From positions 37,781 to 101,780 of the forward strand of contig CAJJDI010000001.1 of assembly GCA_905182835.1 (NCBI GenBank): 64,000 nt of DNA, written 5' to 3'. The notes under the pieces were generated by a model. That model made no database searches. It was not told the origin of the DNA and was given only the letters and a program-made list of their open reading frames with translations. Below are positions 1 to 8,864 of the stretch, piece by piece. The stretch's first letter is position 1, and each line of letters starts with the position of its first letter. Position numbers and translations under genes: made by a program. The stretch is from an uncultured Flavobacteriaceae bacterium (GTDB lineage Bacteria > Bacteroidota > Bacteroidia > Flavobacteriales > Flavobacteriaceae).

Positions 1-543
1 TTAGGTGCTTTTGACACCTTTGAATCCATTGCATATTATTCAGTCGCCGTTAAAATAGCGACAGTAACGTCATTAGCTTTAATATCGGTAAACATTGTAA
101 TAGCGCCTAAAATTGCAAAAATTTATAATGATAGAAATTTCTCAGAGTTAAAATCAATGATAAGAAAGGCAACACGAATTAATGTCCTTATTAGTAGTCC
201 TATTTTACTTATACTTTTCTTTTTCCCTGACTTTTTGCTGTCCATGTTTGGCGACAATTATATTTTGGCAAAAAACGCTTTTTTAGTTTTACTGATAGCT
301 CAATTTTTTAATTCTATAACAGGACCCTCTGCCCTTTACTTAAATATGACTGGAAGGCAGAAAATATTAAATTTTATTTTGCTAATCTCTTTATTAATTA
401 ATGTAATATTAAATGTAATACTAATACCTAAATTTGGGATGGTAGGTGCAGCGTCTGCCACAACAATAAGTTTTGTTATATCTAAACTAATAGCCTCTGC
501 AGTTGTCTTATATTTAGATAATGTGAAAACCTACATCTATTAG
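1..543 (+). CDS. polysaccharide flippase (Wzx/MATE-like), C-terminal part
   Basis: The reading frame is open from the first base of the window, so the track start at 157 is only an internal methionine; about 180 residues of the C-terminus are visible. They are very hydrophobic and form several membrane helices, with a GMVGAASAT stretch near the end that is characteristic of polysaccharide-transport flippases (a hydrophobic helix after 'P-FG-xGAAxAT'). Such proteins flip lipid-linked glycan units across the inner membrane. The downstream sulfotransferase, polymerase and glycosyltransferases support this role. The N-terminus lies outside the window. Confidence 0.85.
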   Translation, partial: LGAFDTFESIAYYSVAVKIATVTSLALISVNIVIAPKIAKIYNDRNFSELKSMIRKATRINVLISSPILLILFFFPDFLLSMFGDNYILAKNAFLVLLIAQFFNSITGPSALYLNMTGRQKILNFILLISLLINVILNVILIPKFGMVGAASATTISFVISKLIASAVVLYLDNVKTYIY

Positions 544-546
544 ATC

Positions 547-1455
547 ATGAAAAAGCCAAACTTTATTATTATGGGATTTCCAAAATGCGGCTCTACCGCA
601 TTACATTATTACTTAGATGCGCACCCAGAAATATACATGCCAAACCAAAAAGAATTACACTATTTTACTCAGCCATATATTTCGAAACTTAACCAAGGTG
701 AGGGTGATGTTGCGGCCAAAGAAGGTCAAATCAAAACCACACATGCATATTTTAATTTATTTAAAGGAGTTAAAGGCGAGAAAGCGATAGGAGAAACCTC
801 CCCTTCATATATAAATTATCCAGACTCTTTTAAGAACATAAACAAACACTTGTCGAACCCGAAAGTTATTATACTAATAAGAGACCCGGTAAAAAGAGCT
901 TATTCAAATTATCTACACCTTTTAAGAGAGCAAAGGGAAACGAAAAATTTTAGTCAGTCTCTTGAGTTAGAAGACAAAAGAAAAGAGGAAGGATATTCAG
1001 ACTTTTGGTATTATAAGTTCAACTCTTTTTATTATGATAAAATTATTAAAGCAAAAGAAGCTTTCACAGACGTATTAATTTTGACCCAAGAGGAATTGAA
1101 CAAAAACACTAAAAAAACCATAGCAACAGCATATAGGTTTCTAGAAGTTGATGATGATTTCACCCCAGCGAACTTTAACAATAAATACAACAAGGGAGGT
1201 TTATACAAAAAAAATACAATAACGAATTTTGTGTTTAGACAAGGAAAAATAAAAAGCTTGATAAAAAAAGCATTTAATATTACTCCTTGGATGAAATCAA
1301 TTAAAAACAACATCATCAGTAGGTATCAATATAAACCCGACCCAATAGATTCAGACCTACAAAATAAGCTAATTAAACTCTTTAAAAAAGATGTGCTTAA
1401 AATCACTGAAATTGGAGTAGATACAAGTCTTTGGGATGATAATTTTTTTAAATAA
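547..1455 (+). CDS. sulfotransferase family protein
   Basis: A 302-residue PAPS-dependent sulfotransferase that probably adds sulfate to a sugar of the surface glycan built by this locus. The 5'-phosphosulfate binding loop GFPKCGSTAL is at residues 10-19, and the 3'-phosphate binding segment RDPVKRAYSNY is at about 112-122; both fit the family. No signal peptide or membrane helix is seen, so it should act in the cytoplasm. It starts 3 bases after the flippase stop and is followed directly by a polymerase-like gene, consistent with one operon. The acceptor cannot be told from sequence. Confidence 0.88.
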   Translation: MKKPNFIIMGFPKCGSTALHYYLDAHPEIYMPNQKELHYFTQPYISKLNQGEGDVAAKEGQIKTTHAYFNLFKGVKGEKAIGETSPSYINYPDSFKNINKHLSNPKVIILIRDPVKRAYSNYLHLLREQRETKNFSQSLELEDKRKEEGYSDFWYYKFNSFYYDKIIKAKEAFTDVLILTQEELNKNTKKTIATAYRFLEVDDDFTPANFNNKYNKGGLYKKNTITNFVFRQGKIKSLIKKAFNITPWMKSIKNNIISRYQYKPDPIDSDLQNKLIKLFKKDVLKITEIGVDTSLWDDNFFK

Positions 1456-1458
1456 TAA

Positions 1459-2829
1459 GTGAAAATAAACCTTAACATATTAAACATTTCTTTGTTTCTG
1501 ATTTTGTCAGGAATCTTCTTCATGCCCTTTAACTCATGGGATGGGATACCTTTTTTAGGAGAGTATTACAGAGACTCCTGTGTGTTGTTTTTTATTGCCG
1601 CTTTTCTGATTTTACTGTTTAAGAAAAAAATAAAACTCCCATTTCATAGTCCAATATTTTATATTCTAGTAATATTTTTTCTTTGGGCGTTATTGTCAAC
1701 AGCTTTAAACACTGAAACAGTTTCGCAATATTATTTTAAGCAAACAAGCGGAACGACAAGGTTTATTAGGCAATTTCTATCTCTTATTATAGCAGCTTTT
1801 ATACTCCCAATTACATTTTATAATTGTTTTTTGAATTTTGAAACTGAAAAATTACTATATAAGATAAGAAGAGTGATTTACTATTCTTTTATTATAGTAA
1901 TTATATATTCAATAGTTGAAGTTCTAATTGTGAAATTTAATTTACAGTTTTTAAAAAAACCCGTATTAAACCTATTTGATTACTTCCCTTTTGTTGATGC
2001 TAAAACAGACCTTAGACTCGGAAGAATTTCATCAGTTACATTTGAGCCCCCCGCACTAGGAACTTATTTGATCACTATTTTTTCTTGGATGTGCAGCTAC
2101 ATAATAACTTCTAAAAGTTACTACAAGCATATCCCCTCAATTGCAGTTATATTATTAGCTTTTATTTCAGGATCTAGGGCGGCATTTTTCATTATTTTAA
2201 TTCAAGCAATTATATTTATAGCAGTTATTTCTCAGTCACAACAATACAGTAAATTGTTCACAAAGATTATAGTCGCTTTATCAATTACAATTTCTACAGG
2301 GCTTATAATATCAGCCCCTAAAATCATTAGCTATTTAGATAATGAAATACAGTCCTTTAAGCTAGATAATGCTGACCATTCTTTGTCTAACAAATCAAGA
2401 TTTGGGATTCAATATGCGATGTATGAAGTGTTTTTAGAAAACCCTATTATAGGGGTGGGTTACGGCCAACAGGCATTTGAATCAAGATCTAAATATCCAA
2501 GCTGGGCAAAAAGAAATAACTGGGAGTTTAGGCTAAAATATTTAAATCAAAACAATAAAAGGTTTCCTCCAGGCTATAACCTATATCTAAGATTAGCTTC
2601 TGAAGTAGGGATTGTTGGAGTTGGTATATTTTTGTTATTTACAAGCTATATATTGATTTGGTGTTACAACAACATTAACTCTAAAAACAACTTGCTAGGG
2701 ATAATAATTTTCATCTCAATTGTTGGCTTTCTTTTAAATTGGCTTAAGATGGATACTTTTAGAATTTATGGGTTTTGGATTTGCCTCGCGCTTATTTTTA
2801 CATCAACAAAACCTATAAAAAATGAATAA
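1459..2829 (+). CDS. O-antigen polymerase/ligase-like membrane protein
   Basis: A 456-residue polytopic membrane protein resembling Wzy/WaaL (O-antigen ligase superfamily): many hydrophobic helices, a large loop in the C-terminal half containing a GVGYGQQAFE motif, then a helix containing ASEVGIVGVG as in the family. The start is GTG, 3 bases after the sulfotransferase stop; the first ATG would remove the first helix. It probably polymerises repeat units or ligates the glycan on the periplasmic face. A second protein of the same superfamily follows at 3616, so one may be the polymerase and the other the ligase. Confidence 0.8.
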   Translation: MKINLNILNISLFLILSGIFFMPFNSWDGIPFLGEYYRDSCVLFFIAAFLILLFKKKIKLPFHSPIFYILVIFFLWALLSTALNTETVSQYYFKQTSGTTRFIRQFLSLIIAAFILPITFYNCFLNFETEKLLYKIRRVIYYSFIIVIIYSIVEVLIVKFNLQFLKKPVLNLFDYFPFVDAKTDLRLGRISSVTFEPPALGTYLITIFSWMCSYIITSKSYYKHIPSIAVILLAFISGSRAAFFIILIQAIIFIAVISQSQQYSKLFTKIIVALSITISTGLIISAPKIISYLDNEIQSFKLDNADHSLSNKSRFGIQYAMYEVFLENPIIGVGYGQQAFESRSKYPSWAKRNNWEFRLKYLNQNNKRFPPGYNLYLRLASEVGIVGVGIFLLFTSYILIWCYNNINSKNNLLGIIIFISIVGFLLNWLKMDTFRIYGFWICLALIFTSTKPIKNE

Positions 2830-3619
2830 AAAAATCATCATAACCTTACCTCACTTTAATAACCCTAAAGGGCTTTTAAAAACAATATTATCAATTAATG
2901 AAAGCATTACAATTGACATAATTATAGTTGATGACGGTAGCACCCATAAATTAGACGAAAAGGGCATTACATCAATTTATAAATACGGAAAAATATATTT
3001 TCAATATTTAGATAAAAATCAAGGAGTGGGTGTTGCGGCAAACGTTTGTTTAGATTTCGCAATAAAATTCAAATATGAACTAATTGCAAGACTTGATGCT
3101 GGGGACATTTGTTATAAAGACAAGTTTGGTAAACAAGTCCAATACTTAGAAAAAAACCCAGAAATTAAACTTCTTGGGACTTGGGCTAGAGTTCTTGACT
3201 CAAAGGGGAAACACCTATATGACCTAAAACACCCAATAGACTATAAGACAATAAAACAGAAAATGTATTTTAATAGTATGTTTTTAAATCCATCAGTCAT
3301 GTTTTATTCTCACATACTAAATGAAGTCGGAGGCTATCCTTATAAGTACAGAAGAGCTGCCCAAGATTACGCTTTTTTCTTTAAAATAATAAAACGCTAT
3401 AAAGCAGAAAATTATCCAGAAATATTATTGGATTATGTTACGTCTAACAGCTCTATTTCTAGAGTTAAGAGAAAGTTACAGGTTTATCATAGAATTAGAA
3501 TTATTTTAGATAATTTTTATTTTGGCATAATTCCAATTTATGCAATTGTTAGAAATTTAATATTACTAATAATACCTATAAATATTCTTACATTTATTAA
3601 ATCAAAATTATATAGATGA
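2822..3619 (+). CDS. glycosyltransferase family 2
   Basis: A 265-residue GT-A fold glycosyltransferase. The nucleotide-sugar binding VDDGS motif is at residues 36-40, a DxD-like DAGD metal-binding motif at 92-95, and a QDY segment at about 181-183 in the position of the family's catalytic 'ED/QD' motif. A hydrophobic C-terminal helix probably docks it at the inner membrane. Its ATG overlaps the end of the preceding polymerase-like gene by 8 bases and its own stop overlaps the next start (ATGA), so translation is coupled. Sugar specificity cannot be predicted. Confidence 0.9.
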   Translation: MNKKIIITLPHFNNPKGLLKTILSINESITIDIIIVDDGSTHKLDEKGITSIYKYGKIYFQYLDKNQGVGVAANVCLDFAIKFKYELIARLDAGDICYKDKFGKQVQYLEKNPEIKLLGTWARVLDSKGKHLYDLKHPIDYKTIKQKMYFNSMFLNPSVMFYSHILNEVGGYPYKYRRAAQDYAFFFKIIKRYKAENYPEILLDYVTSNSSISRVKRKLQVYHRIRIILDNFYFGIIPIYAIVRNLILLIIPINILTFIKSKLYR

Positions 3620-4818
3620 AAGTTACTTTAGACAATATATATACTGTTTTATTTTCAGTTCTTTGTTTTTCGTTAGCTTTTATTGGTGATAGGTTTTACG
3701 CTATCCCTAATGGGATTAATATTTCTTTAGTATTAATATTCCCCTTTTTGGTAAACAAACAAAAGTTTATTAATCACATTGTCAAAAAACCAATTGTTTG
3801 GTTTGCTGTTTTCTTGTCTTTTATCTTGGTTAAGTCAGTATTATTAGGACATTTTTTAGAGGACATTTCTGTAATTAAAAAATTATCACAAGCCCTACTT
3901 CTTCTTATTCTATCGTGTGGGTTAAAACCAAAAAGTACAGAGACCTTAAAGTCTGGAATTGTTTTAGGGACATTCATTGCTGTAATTTATTCTTTAATCA
4001 AGATTGGTATAATAGTCATACAAACTACTACTTTTAATTTTGCAAAAGGGCCAATAATAAACGAAACGCTACCTGTTCAAAGATTATACTTAGGGTTGTT
4101 ATGTACAATAAGTTTAATACTTGTTATAGAGAAGTTTTTTAAAAATCGTCAAAAATTAAATTTATTTTTAGCAGTACTATTTACCTTATTTGTTTTTTTA
4201 ATAGCAGCAAGGATAGCAATTATTTCAGTTTTAATTGTAATAATATACTATGTTTTCATAATGATAAAAGCTAAATATAAATACATTTTTTTATTGTTAA
4301 TAATATCCACAACCTCTATGGTAGTACTCTTAAACAACAATTTATCTAAAAGAATACTCCATTTAGACGACACTTTTAGAGAAAGCTATGTAGATAAAAT
4401 CGCAATGCACGAGCCCCGATTTTTAATTTGGAAATACTCTTACGAAGCACTTCAAAGTACTAATTTGTTTCTAGGTAACGGGTTTAATCGAACAGAGGAA
4501 AAGTTAGTTTCTAGTTATAAAAAAATACCGCAATTAAAAAAGAGAGCCTGGTTTATTAATAAGAGATTTAATACCCACAACCAATATATAGACATCGCTT
4601 TAAGCCAGGGGTTTATCGGTCTCTCGCTTTTTTTAATCTTTCTTTTCCAACTCTTTGTTATAGCTAAAAAATCACATTCAGACCTTTTATTATTGTTAAG
4701 CGCTTTGATATATATGTTAGTTTACAATAATTTTCATAGAGTAATTGGAGTTTACATATTTTCACTGATTTTTATTTTTATTTTAGAAAAATCGAATTAC
4801 CAAAAATTAAAAAAATGA
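3616..4818 (+). CDS. O-antigen ligase family membrane protein
   Basis: A 400-residue multi-spanning membrane protein with the organisation of the WaaL/Wzy superfamily: about ten hydrophobic helices and a long extracytoplasmic loop in the C-terminal half with FLGNGFNRTE and a THNQYIDIALSQG segment; an H-N pair at this position is typical of O-antigen ligases. The THNQ motif makes ligase slightly more likely than polymerase, in contrast with the gene at 1459. It overlaps both neighbours by the ATGA arrangement, inside the glycan operon. Confidence 0.82.
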   Translation: MKVTLDNIYTVLFSVLCFSLAFIGDRFYAIPNGINISLVLIFPFLVNKQKFINHIVKKPIVWFAVFLSFILVKSVLLGHFLEDISVIKKLSQALLLLILSCGLKPKSTETLKSGIVLGTFIAVIYSLIKIGIIVIQTTTFNFAKGPIINETLPVQRLYLGLLCTISLILVIEKFFKNRQKLNLFLAVLFTLFVFLIAARIAIISVLIVIIYYVFIMIKAKYKYIFLLLIISTTSMVVLLNNNLSKRILHLDDTFRESYVDKIAMHEPRFLIWKYSYEALQSTNLFLGNGFNRTEEKLVSSYKKIPQLKKRAWFINKRFNTHNQYIDIALSQGFIGLSLFLIFLFQLFVIAKKSHSDLLLLLSALIYMLVYNNFHRVIGVYIFSLIFIFILEKSNYQKLKK

Positions 4819-5909
4819 AAAAATTAATTGTTGTTGATTGGCTAGACAAGTATGGCGGCGCAGAAAGAGTTATTTCTTCTCTAACAACTATATTTCAGTT
4901 TGACACGTGTTATACTTTAGTTAACCTAATGTCTAAACAAGATCAGAATCAAGTTTTTTCTGAAAAAAAAACAATAATCAAAAATTCTCCACTTCAGTTA
5001 TTAAAAAGAAAGTTCAGATACCTGTTTTTTTTATTCCCATATTTTATCAGAAAGATGAAAGTTAACACAAATGTTAGACTGATTTTTTCATCATCATTTT
5101 CTGTTTCTAAGGGAATAAAAAAATCTAGCTCCGAGCAAATTCACATTTCATACATTCAGGCAAGAAATCAAAGGTACTTGTGGGATACAGAAGGTGTTTA
5201 TTTTGGAGAATTTAGCAGATTTTTATTATCCCCTCTTTTAAGTTTTTTAAAAAAAACAGATATAAAACAGGCTTCAAATCCAGATTATTTAATAGCCAAT
5301 TCTAAGTTTGTTCAAAGATGGATAAAAGAAAATTATAAACTGAACTCACAAGTAATTTACCCCCCAGTTGATGTGGATAAATTTATACTCGAAAGAAACA
5401 AAAAAAACTACTTCGTTACTGCCTGTAGGCTTGAGCCATACAAAAGAGTTGATTTAATAGTTAAGGCATTTAATAAAATTGAAGATCAACTAATAATTGT
5501 AGGGTCGGGCTCACAGAAGAAATATTTACAAAAAATTGCAGCTTCAAACATCACGTTTATAGACTACTCAGACTCTTCTGTAGTCTTTGAATATGTAAGC
5601 AAAGCAAAAGCCTTTATACACGCAGGAATTGAAGATTTCGGCATCGCTCCTGTAGAAGCACAGGCATGTGGCACCCCAGTCATAGCCATTAAAAAAGGGG
5701 GGTTAAAAGAAACTGTAATTGAGAACAAGACAGGAGTATTTTTTGAAACCCAAGATGATGAGGCAATTTTAAAGGCAATAAATCGTTTTAATAAAATTGA
5801 CTTTGATTATGAATTCATAAGAAATCATTCATTAAAGTACAGCACCTCAAATTTTGAATCAAAAATCAAGGAATTTGTTGAATCAAAAACAAAAAATGAT
5901 AAAATCTAA
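4815..5909 (+). CDS. glycosyltransferase family 4
   Basis: A 364-residue GT-B glycosyltransferase. An N-terminal GGAE motif (residues 14-17) and the C-terminal E-x7-E motif EDFGIAPVE (273-281) are diagnostic of family 4 retaining transferases, followed by the usual ACGTPVIA stretch. It probably transfers a sugar from a nucleotide donor to the growing lipid-linked glycan at the cytoplasmic face. Translation is coupled to the previous gene (ATGA) and its end overlaps the start of the sugar-phosphate transferase. Confidence 0.92.
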   Translation: MKKLIVVDWLDKYGGAERVISSLTTIFQFDTCYTLVNLMSKQDQNQVFSEKKTIIKNSPLQLLKRKFRYLFFLFPYFIRKMKVNTNVRLIFSSSFSVSKGIKKSSSEQIHISYIQARNQRYLWDTEGVYFGEFSRFLLSPLLSFLKKTDIKQASNPDYLIANSKFVQRWIKENYKLNSQVIYPPVDVDKFILERNKKNYFVTACRLEPYKRVDLIVKAFNKIEDQLIIVGSGSQKKYLQKIAASNITFIDYSDSSVVFEYVSKAKAFIHAGIEDFGIAPVEAQACGTPVIAIKKGGLKETVIENKTGVFFETQDDEAILKAINRFNKIDFDYEFIRNHSLKYSTSNFESKIKEFVESKTKNDKI

Positions 5910-7257
5910 AACAACAAGATACTCTGGATTAATAACCCCGCTTTCATATTTTATTGATTTAGTTATAATAAACTTCATATCATTTCAGATATTTACACTT
6001 TTTTTATATCAAGAATTTGAATTAAAGCATGCTTTAACATTATCTGCATCATGGGTTTTAATATCCGTGTTTAACAGATTTTACTATATTTACAGATACA
6101 CAAATGCTCTTCGGATACTTAATTTATTATTAAATCAAATTATATTATTTACATTATCTGTTTTTGCTTTTTCTGGCTTGTTCCCAGGATTAAACCTAGA
6201 GCCGATTTTAATCTTCAAAATGTTGTTTTCACTTTCTACTTTGATAGCAATAGTTAAGTTATTCACCTACTACTCAATTAAAAAATTTAGATCGTATTTT
6301 GGAGGAAATTACAGAAAAACCATCATAATAGGGAGCGATATAGATTCCCAAAATTTAGAGCTGTTTTTCAACTCAACCAAAGAAGCAGGCTATTTGCATA
6401 AGAAAACTTTTTTATCGCTAACACAAAAATCGCTCGATCAATGTCTTGAATTTGTAAAGGAAAATGAAATTGATGAAATATATTGCTCACTAGAAGAGGT
6501 TAAAGACACTGAGCTTAAGAGTTTGATTAAGTTTGCAGATAATAACTTAAAAACCATTAAGTTTATTCCAAACACAACAAAGTTAAGTTCCAAGAAACTT
6601 ATTTATGAAAACTATGGCGCACTACCTGTATTGTCTTTAAGAAAAGTGCCGCTGCAAGATTCTGTTAATCAGTTTTTCAAAAGAGCTGGAGATATCGCAA
6701 TCTCAATATTTGTCATAGTTTTTGTTTTGAGTTGGCTAATTCCAATCATAGCCTTATTTATTAAAAAAGAATCGAATGGTCCTGTTTTCTTTAAGCAAAT
6801 TAGAAATGGAATTAATTATGAAGAGTTTTATTGTTATAAATTTAGATCTATGATTGTTAATGAAAATGCTCATAAATTACAAGCAACAAGAGAAGATTCA
6901 CGAGTAACAAATTTTGGTAAATTCTTAAGAAAGTCTAGCCTAGATGAAATGCCTCAGTTTATTAATGTCTTGCTGGGAGACATGTCTGTGGTTGGCCCAA
7001 GACCTCACATGATTAAAGAAAATGATAAGTACTACAATACCGTAAATAAATACATGTTACGACATGTAATTAAACCAGGAATTACTGGACTAGCACAAGT
7101 AAGCGGGTATCGTGGTGAAATTCAAAAAGAAACAGATATAATTAACAGAATAAAGTTTGATATATTTTATTTAGAAAATTGGTCCTTATTGCTAGATGTT
7201 AAAATTATATTTAGGACTATAATAAACGCTATTAAAGGAGAAGATAAAGCATATTAG
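5896..7257 (+). CDS. undecaprenyl-phosphate sugar-phosphotransferase (initiating transferase)
   Basis: A polyprenol-phosphate hexose-1-phosphate transferase of the WcaJ/WbaP type that starts glycan synthesis by loading the first sugar phosphate on the lipid carrier. The N-terminal half has several membrane helices and a CoA-binding-like domain; the C-terminal catalytic domain begins near KRAGDIAIS and carries CYKFRSM, SSLDEMPQF and SVVGPRPHM, all diagnostic. The track begins at 5854, but the ATG at 5896 (453 residues) leaves only a short overlap with the GT4 gene and gives a usual N-terminus. It is the last gene of the glycan cluster. Confidence 0.92.
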   Translation: MIKSKTTRYSGLITPLSYFIDLVIINFISFQIFTLFLYQEFELKHALTLSASWVLISVFNRFYYIYRYTNALRILNLLLNQIILFTLSVFAFSGLFPGLNLEPILIFKMLFSLSTLIAIVKLFTYYSIKKFRSYFGGNYRKTIIIGSDIDSQNLELFFNSTKEAGYLHKKTFLSLTQKSLDQCLEFVKENEIDEIYCSLEEVKDTELKSLIKFADNNLKTIKFIPNTTKLSSKKLIYENYGALPVLSLRKVPLQDSVNQFFKRAGDIAISIFVIVFVLSWLIPIIALFIKKESNGPVFFKQIRNGINYEEFYCYKFRSMIVNENAHKLQATREDSRVTNFGKFLRKSSLDEMPQFINVLLGDMSVVGPRPHMIKENDKYYNTVNKYMLRHVIKPGITGLAQVSGYRGEIQKETDIINRIKFDIFYLENWSLLLDVKIIFRTIINAIKGEDKAY

Positions 7258-7276
7258 TTCTGCTTTTATTTTTTTT
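7244..7276 (+). terminator. intrinsic terminator after the glycan operon
   Basis: ATAAAGCA at 7244-7251 pairs with TGCTTTTAT at 7261-7269 with one bulged base and is followed by a run of eight T. The stem overlaps the stop codon of the sugar-phosphate transferase gene. This would end the polysaccharide transcript before purD. Confidence 0.55.
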
Positions 7277-7314
7277 AATAATTATAGAAGCTTTATTTTT
7301 ACAAAAAAAAATCA

Positions 7315-8586
7315 ATGAATATATTAATTCTTGGCTCTGGAGGAAGAGAACATGCTTTTGCTTTAAAAATCGCCCAAAGTAAACTTAGCGATAAACTATA
7401 TGTTGCTCCAGGAAATTCAGGGACTCAGAATATAGCTAAAAACATTTCAATAAACATCAATGATTTCAATGAGGTAAAAAAGACTGTTCTTGAATTAAAC
7501 ATAGAAATGGTAATTGTAGGCCCTGAAGACCCTTTAGTTAATGGAATTCATGATTTTTTTGCAGATGACAGCGAAATAAATTCAATAATAGTTATTGGCC
7601 CAAAGCAAATGGCTGCTAAACTAGAAGGAAGTAAAGACTTTGCAAAAGAGTTTTTAATGCGACACAATATTCCAACAGCAGCTTATGCCACTTTCACAAA
7701 ACAAAATTTAAACGAAGGCTATGAGTTCTTAAGCTCTTTAAGACCACCTTATGTACTTAAGGCCGATGGTCTAGCAGCAGGAAAAGGAGTTTTGATCCTA
7801 GAGAGTCTACAAGATGCAAAGAGCCAGTTAAGAGAGATGTTAATAGGAGAAAAATTTGGGGAAGCAAGCTCTAAAGTAGTAATTGAAGAGTTTTTAGATG
7901 GGATAGAATTAAGCTGCTTTGTAATTACCGATGGTGAAAACTACAAAATCTTACCAACAGCTAAAGATTACAAAAGAATAGGAGAAGGAGAGACCGGCTT
8001 AAACACGGGCGGTATGGGGGCTATATCACCGGTTCCATTTGCTAATAAAAGCTTGTTGTCTAAGATAGAAAAAACTATTATTAGACCAACAATGGACGGG
8101 CTTAAAAAAGACAATATTGAATACCAAGGGTTTATATTTATAGGGTTGATTAATGTAAACAATGAGCCAAAAGTTATTGAATATAACGTTCGAATGGGAG
8201 ACCCTGAAACAGAAGCTGTATTCCCTAGAATTCAAAATGATTTTGTAGAAATTTTTCAGTCATTTAAAAATAAAACACTAGATGAGATTAATATTAAAAT
8301 TGACGAAAGAGCATCAGCTACGGTTGTTTTAGTTTCTGGAGGGTATCCAAATAAATATAAAAAAGGGCTTAAAATAACAGGTATAGATGAGGTTATCAAC
8401 TCAACAGTTTATCATGCAGGATCAATCCAAAAGGGAAAGGACATATATACAAATGGCGGAAGGGTATTAGCAGTCACTTCTTTTGGCAATAACTTTAAAG
8501 ACGCGCTTAATAATTCATACCAGAGCGCTTCTAAAATTAATTTTGAAGGGATGTACTACAGAAAAGATCTAGGATTCGATTTATAA
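7315..8586 (+). CDS. purD: phosphoribosylamine-glycine ligase
   Basis: A 423-residue GAR synthetase, the second step of purine synthesis: it joins glycine to 5-phosphoribosylamine using ATP. The N-terminal MNILILGSGGREHA is the family signature, followed by the ATP-grasp domain with KADGLAAGKGV and the conserved NTGGMGAISP and RMGDPE segments. Length is normal. It stands alone rather than in a pur operon, with its own short leader after the terminator of the glycan cluster, and its stop codon overlaps the stop of the convergent small gene by 6 bases. Confidence 0.97.
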   Translation: MNILILGSGGREHAFALKIAQSKLSDKLYVAPGNSGTQNIAKNISININDFNEVKKTVLELNIEMVIVGPEDPLVNGIHDFFADDSEINSIIVIGPKQMAAKLEGSKDFAKEFLMRHNIPTAAYATFTKQNLNEGYEFLSSLRPPYVLKADGLAAGKGVLILESLQDAKSQLREMLIGEKFGEASSKVVIEEFLDGIELSCFVITDGENYKILPTAKDYKRIGEGETGLNTGGMGAISPVPFANKSLLSKIEKTIIRPTMDGLKKDNIEYQGFIFIGLINVNNEPKVIEYNVRMGDPETEAVFPRIQNDFVEIFQSFKNKTLDEINIKIDERASATVVLVSGGYPNKYKKGLKITGIDEVINSTVYHAGSIQKGKDIYTNGGRVLAVTSFGNNFKDALNNSYQSASKINFEGMYYRKDLGFDL

Positions 8587-8808
8587 AAATGAATGAGCAG
8601 AAATTGATTTATCTTCCTCACTGTTGTCATCAAATTTTTTCAATTGAAGCATCCAATATGTAAATGCACAAATAAACACAGCTATAGAAATCCATGTCAT
8701 GAAATTAGAAAGCCACCAGTTATCAGCCTCTAAAAATCTTAAAAAATCAAATGGGAATAAAATATAATTTAGAAACAAATCTTGAATTCCATAAAATAAA
8801 TCACGCAT
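8581..8808 (-). CDS. small membrane protein of unknown function (DUF6341-like)
   Basis: A 75-residue protein with one central hydrophobic helix (WISIAVFICAFTYWM), an aromatic and acidic N-terminal segment and a hydrophilic tail ending in SAHSFL. The pattern (LFL-PFDFLR-LE-D-WW, then YWMxQLKKFDDN-E-D) matches, from memory, the flavobacterial DUF6341 family, which is found beside purD and a DUF6427 gene, as here. Function is unknown. A good promoter lies directly upstream (8835-8864). It overlaps the end of purD by 6 bases tail to tail. Confidence 0.75.
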   Translation of the reverse strand: MRDLFYGIQDLFLNYILFPFDFLRFLEADNWWLSNFMTWISIAVFICAFTYWMLQLKKFDDNSEEDKSISAHSFL

Positions 8809-8834
8809 ATTCTTTATATATTATTTTTACCTTG

Positions 8835-8864
8835 CAAATATACAAACTCTTTAGATGATAGCAA
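8835..8864 (-). promoter_or_regulatory. Bacteroidota-type promoter for the DUF6341-like gene
   Basis: On the minus strand TTG (8862-8864) is followed after exactly 19 bases by TATATTTG (8835-8842), matching the Bacteroidota -33/-7 consensus TTG-N19-TAnnTTTG. The predicted start of transcription is about 20 bases before the ATG at 8808. The -33 element lies inside the first codons of the divergent gene at 8855. Confidence 0.6.

Noticed and set aside
1032-1316. 94-residue minus-strand ORF inside the sulfotransferase gene
   Set aside because: Antisense shadow of the C-terminal half of the sulfotransferase; no leader or motif.
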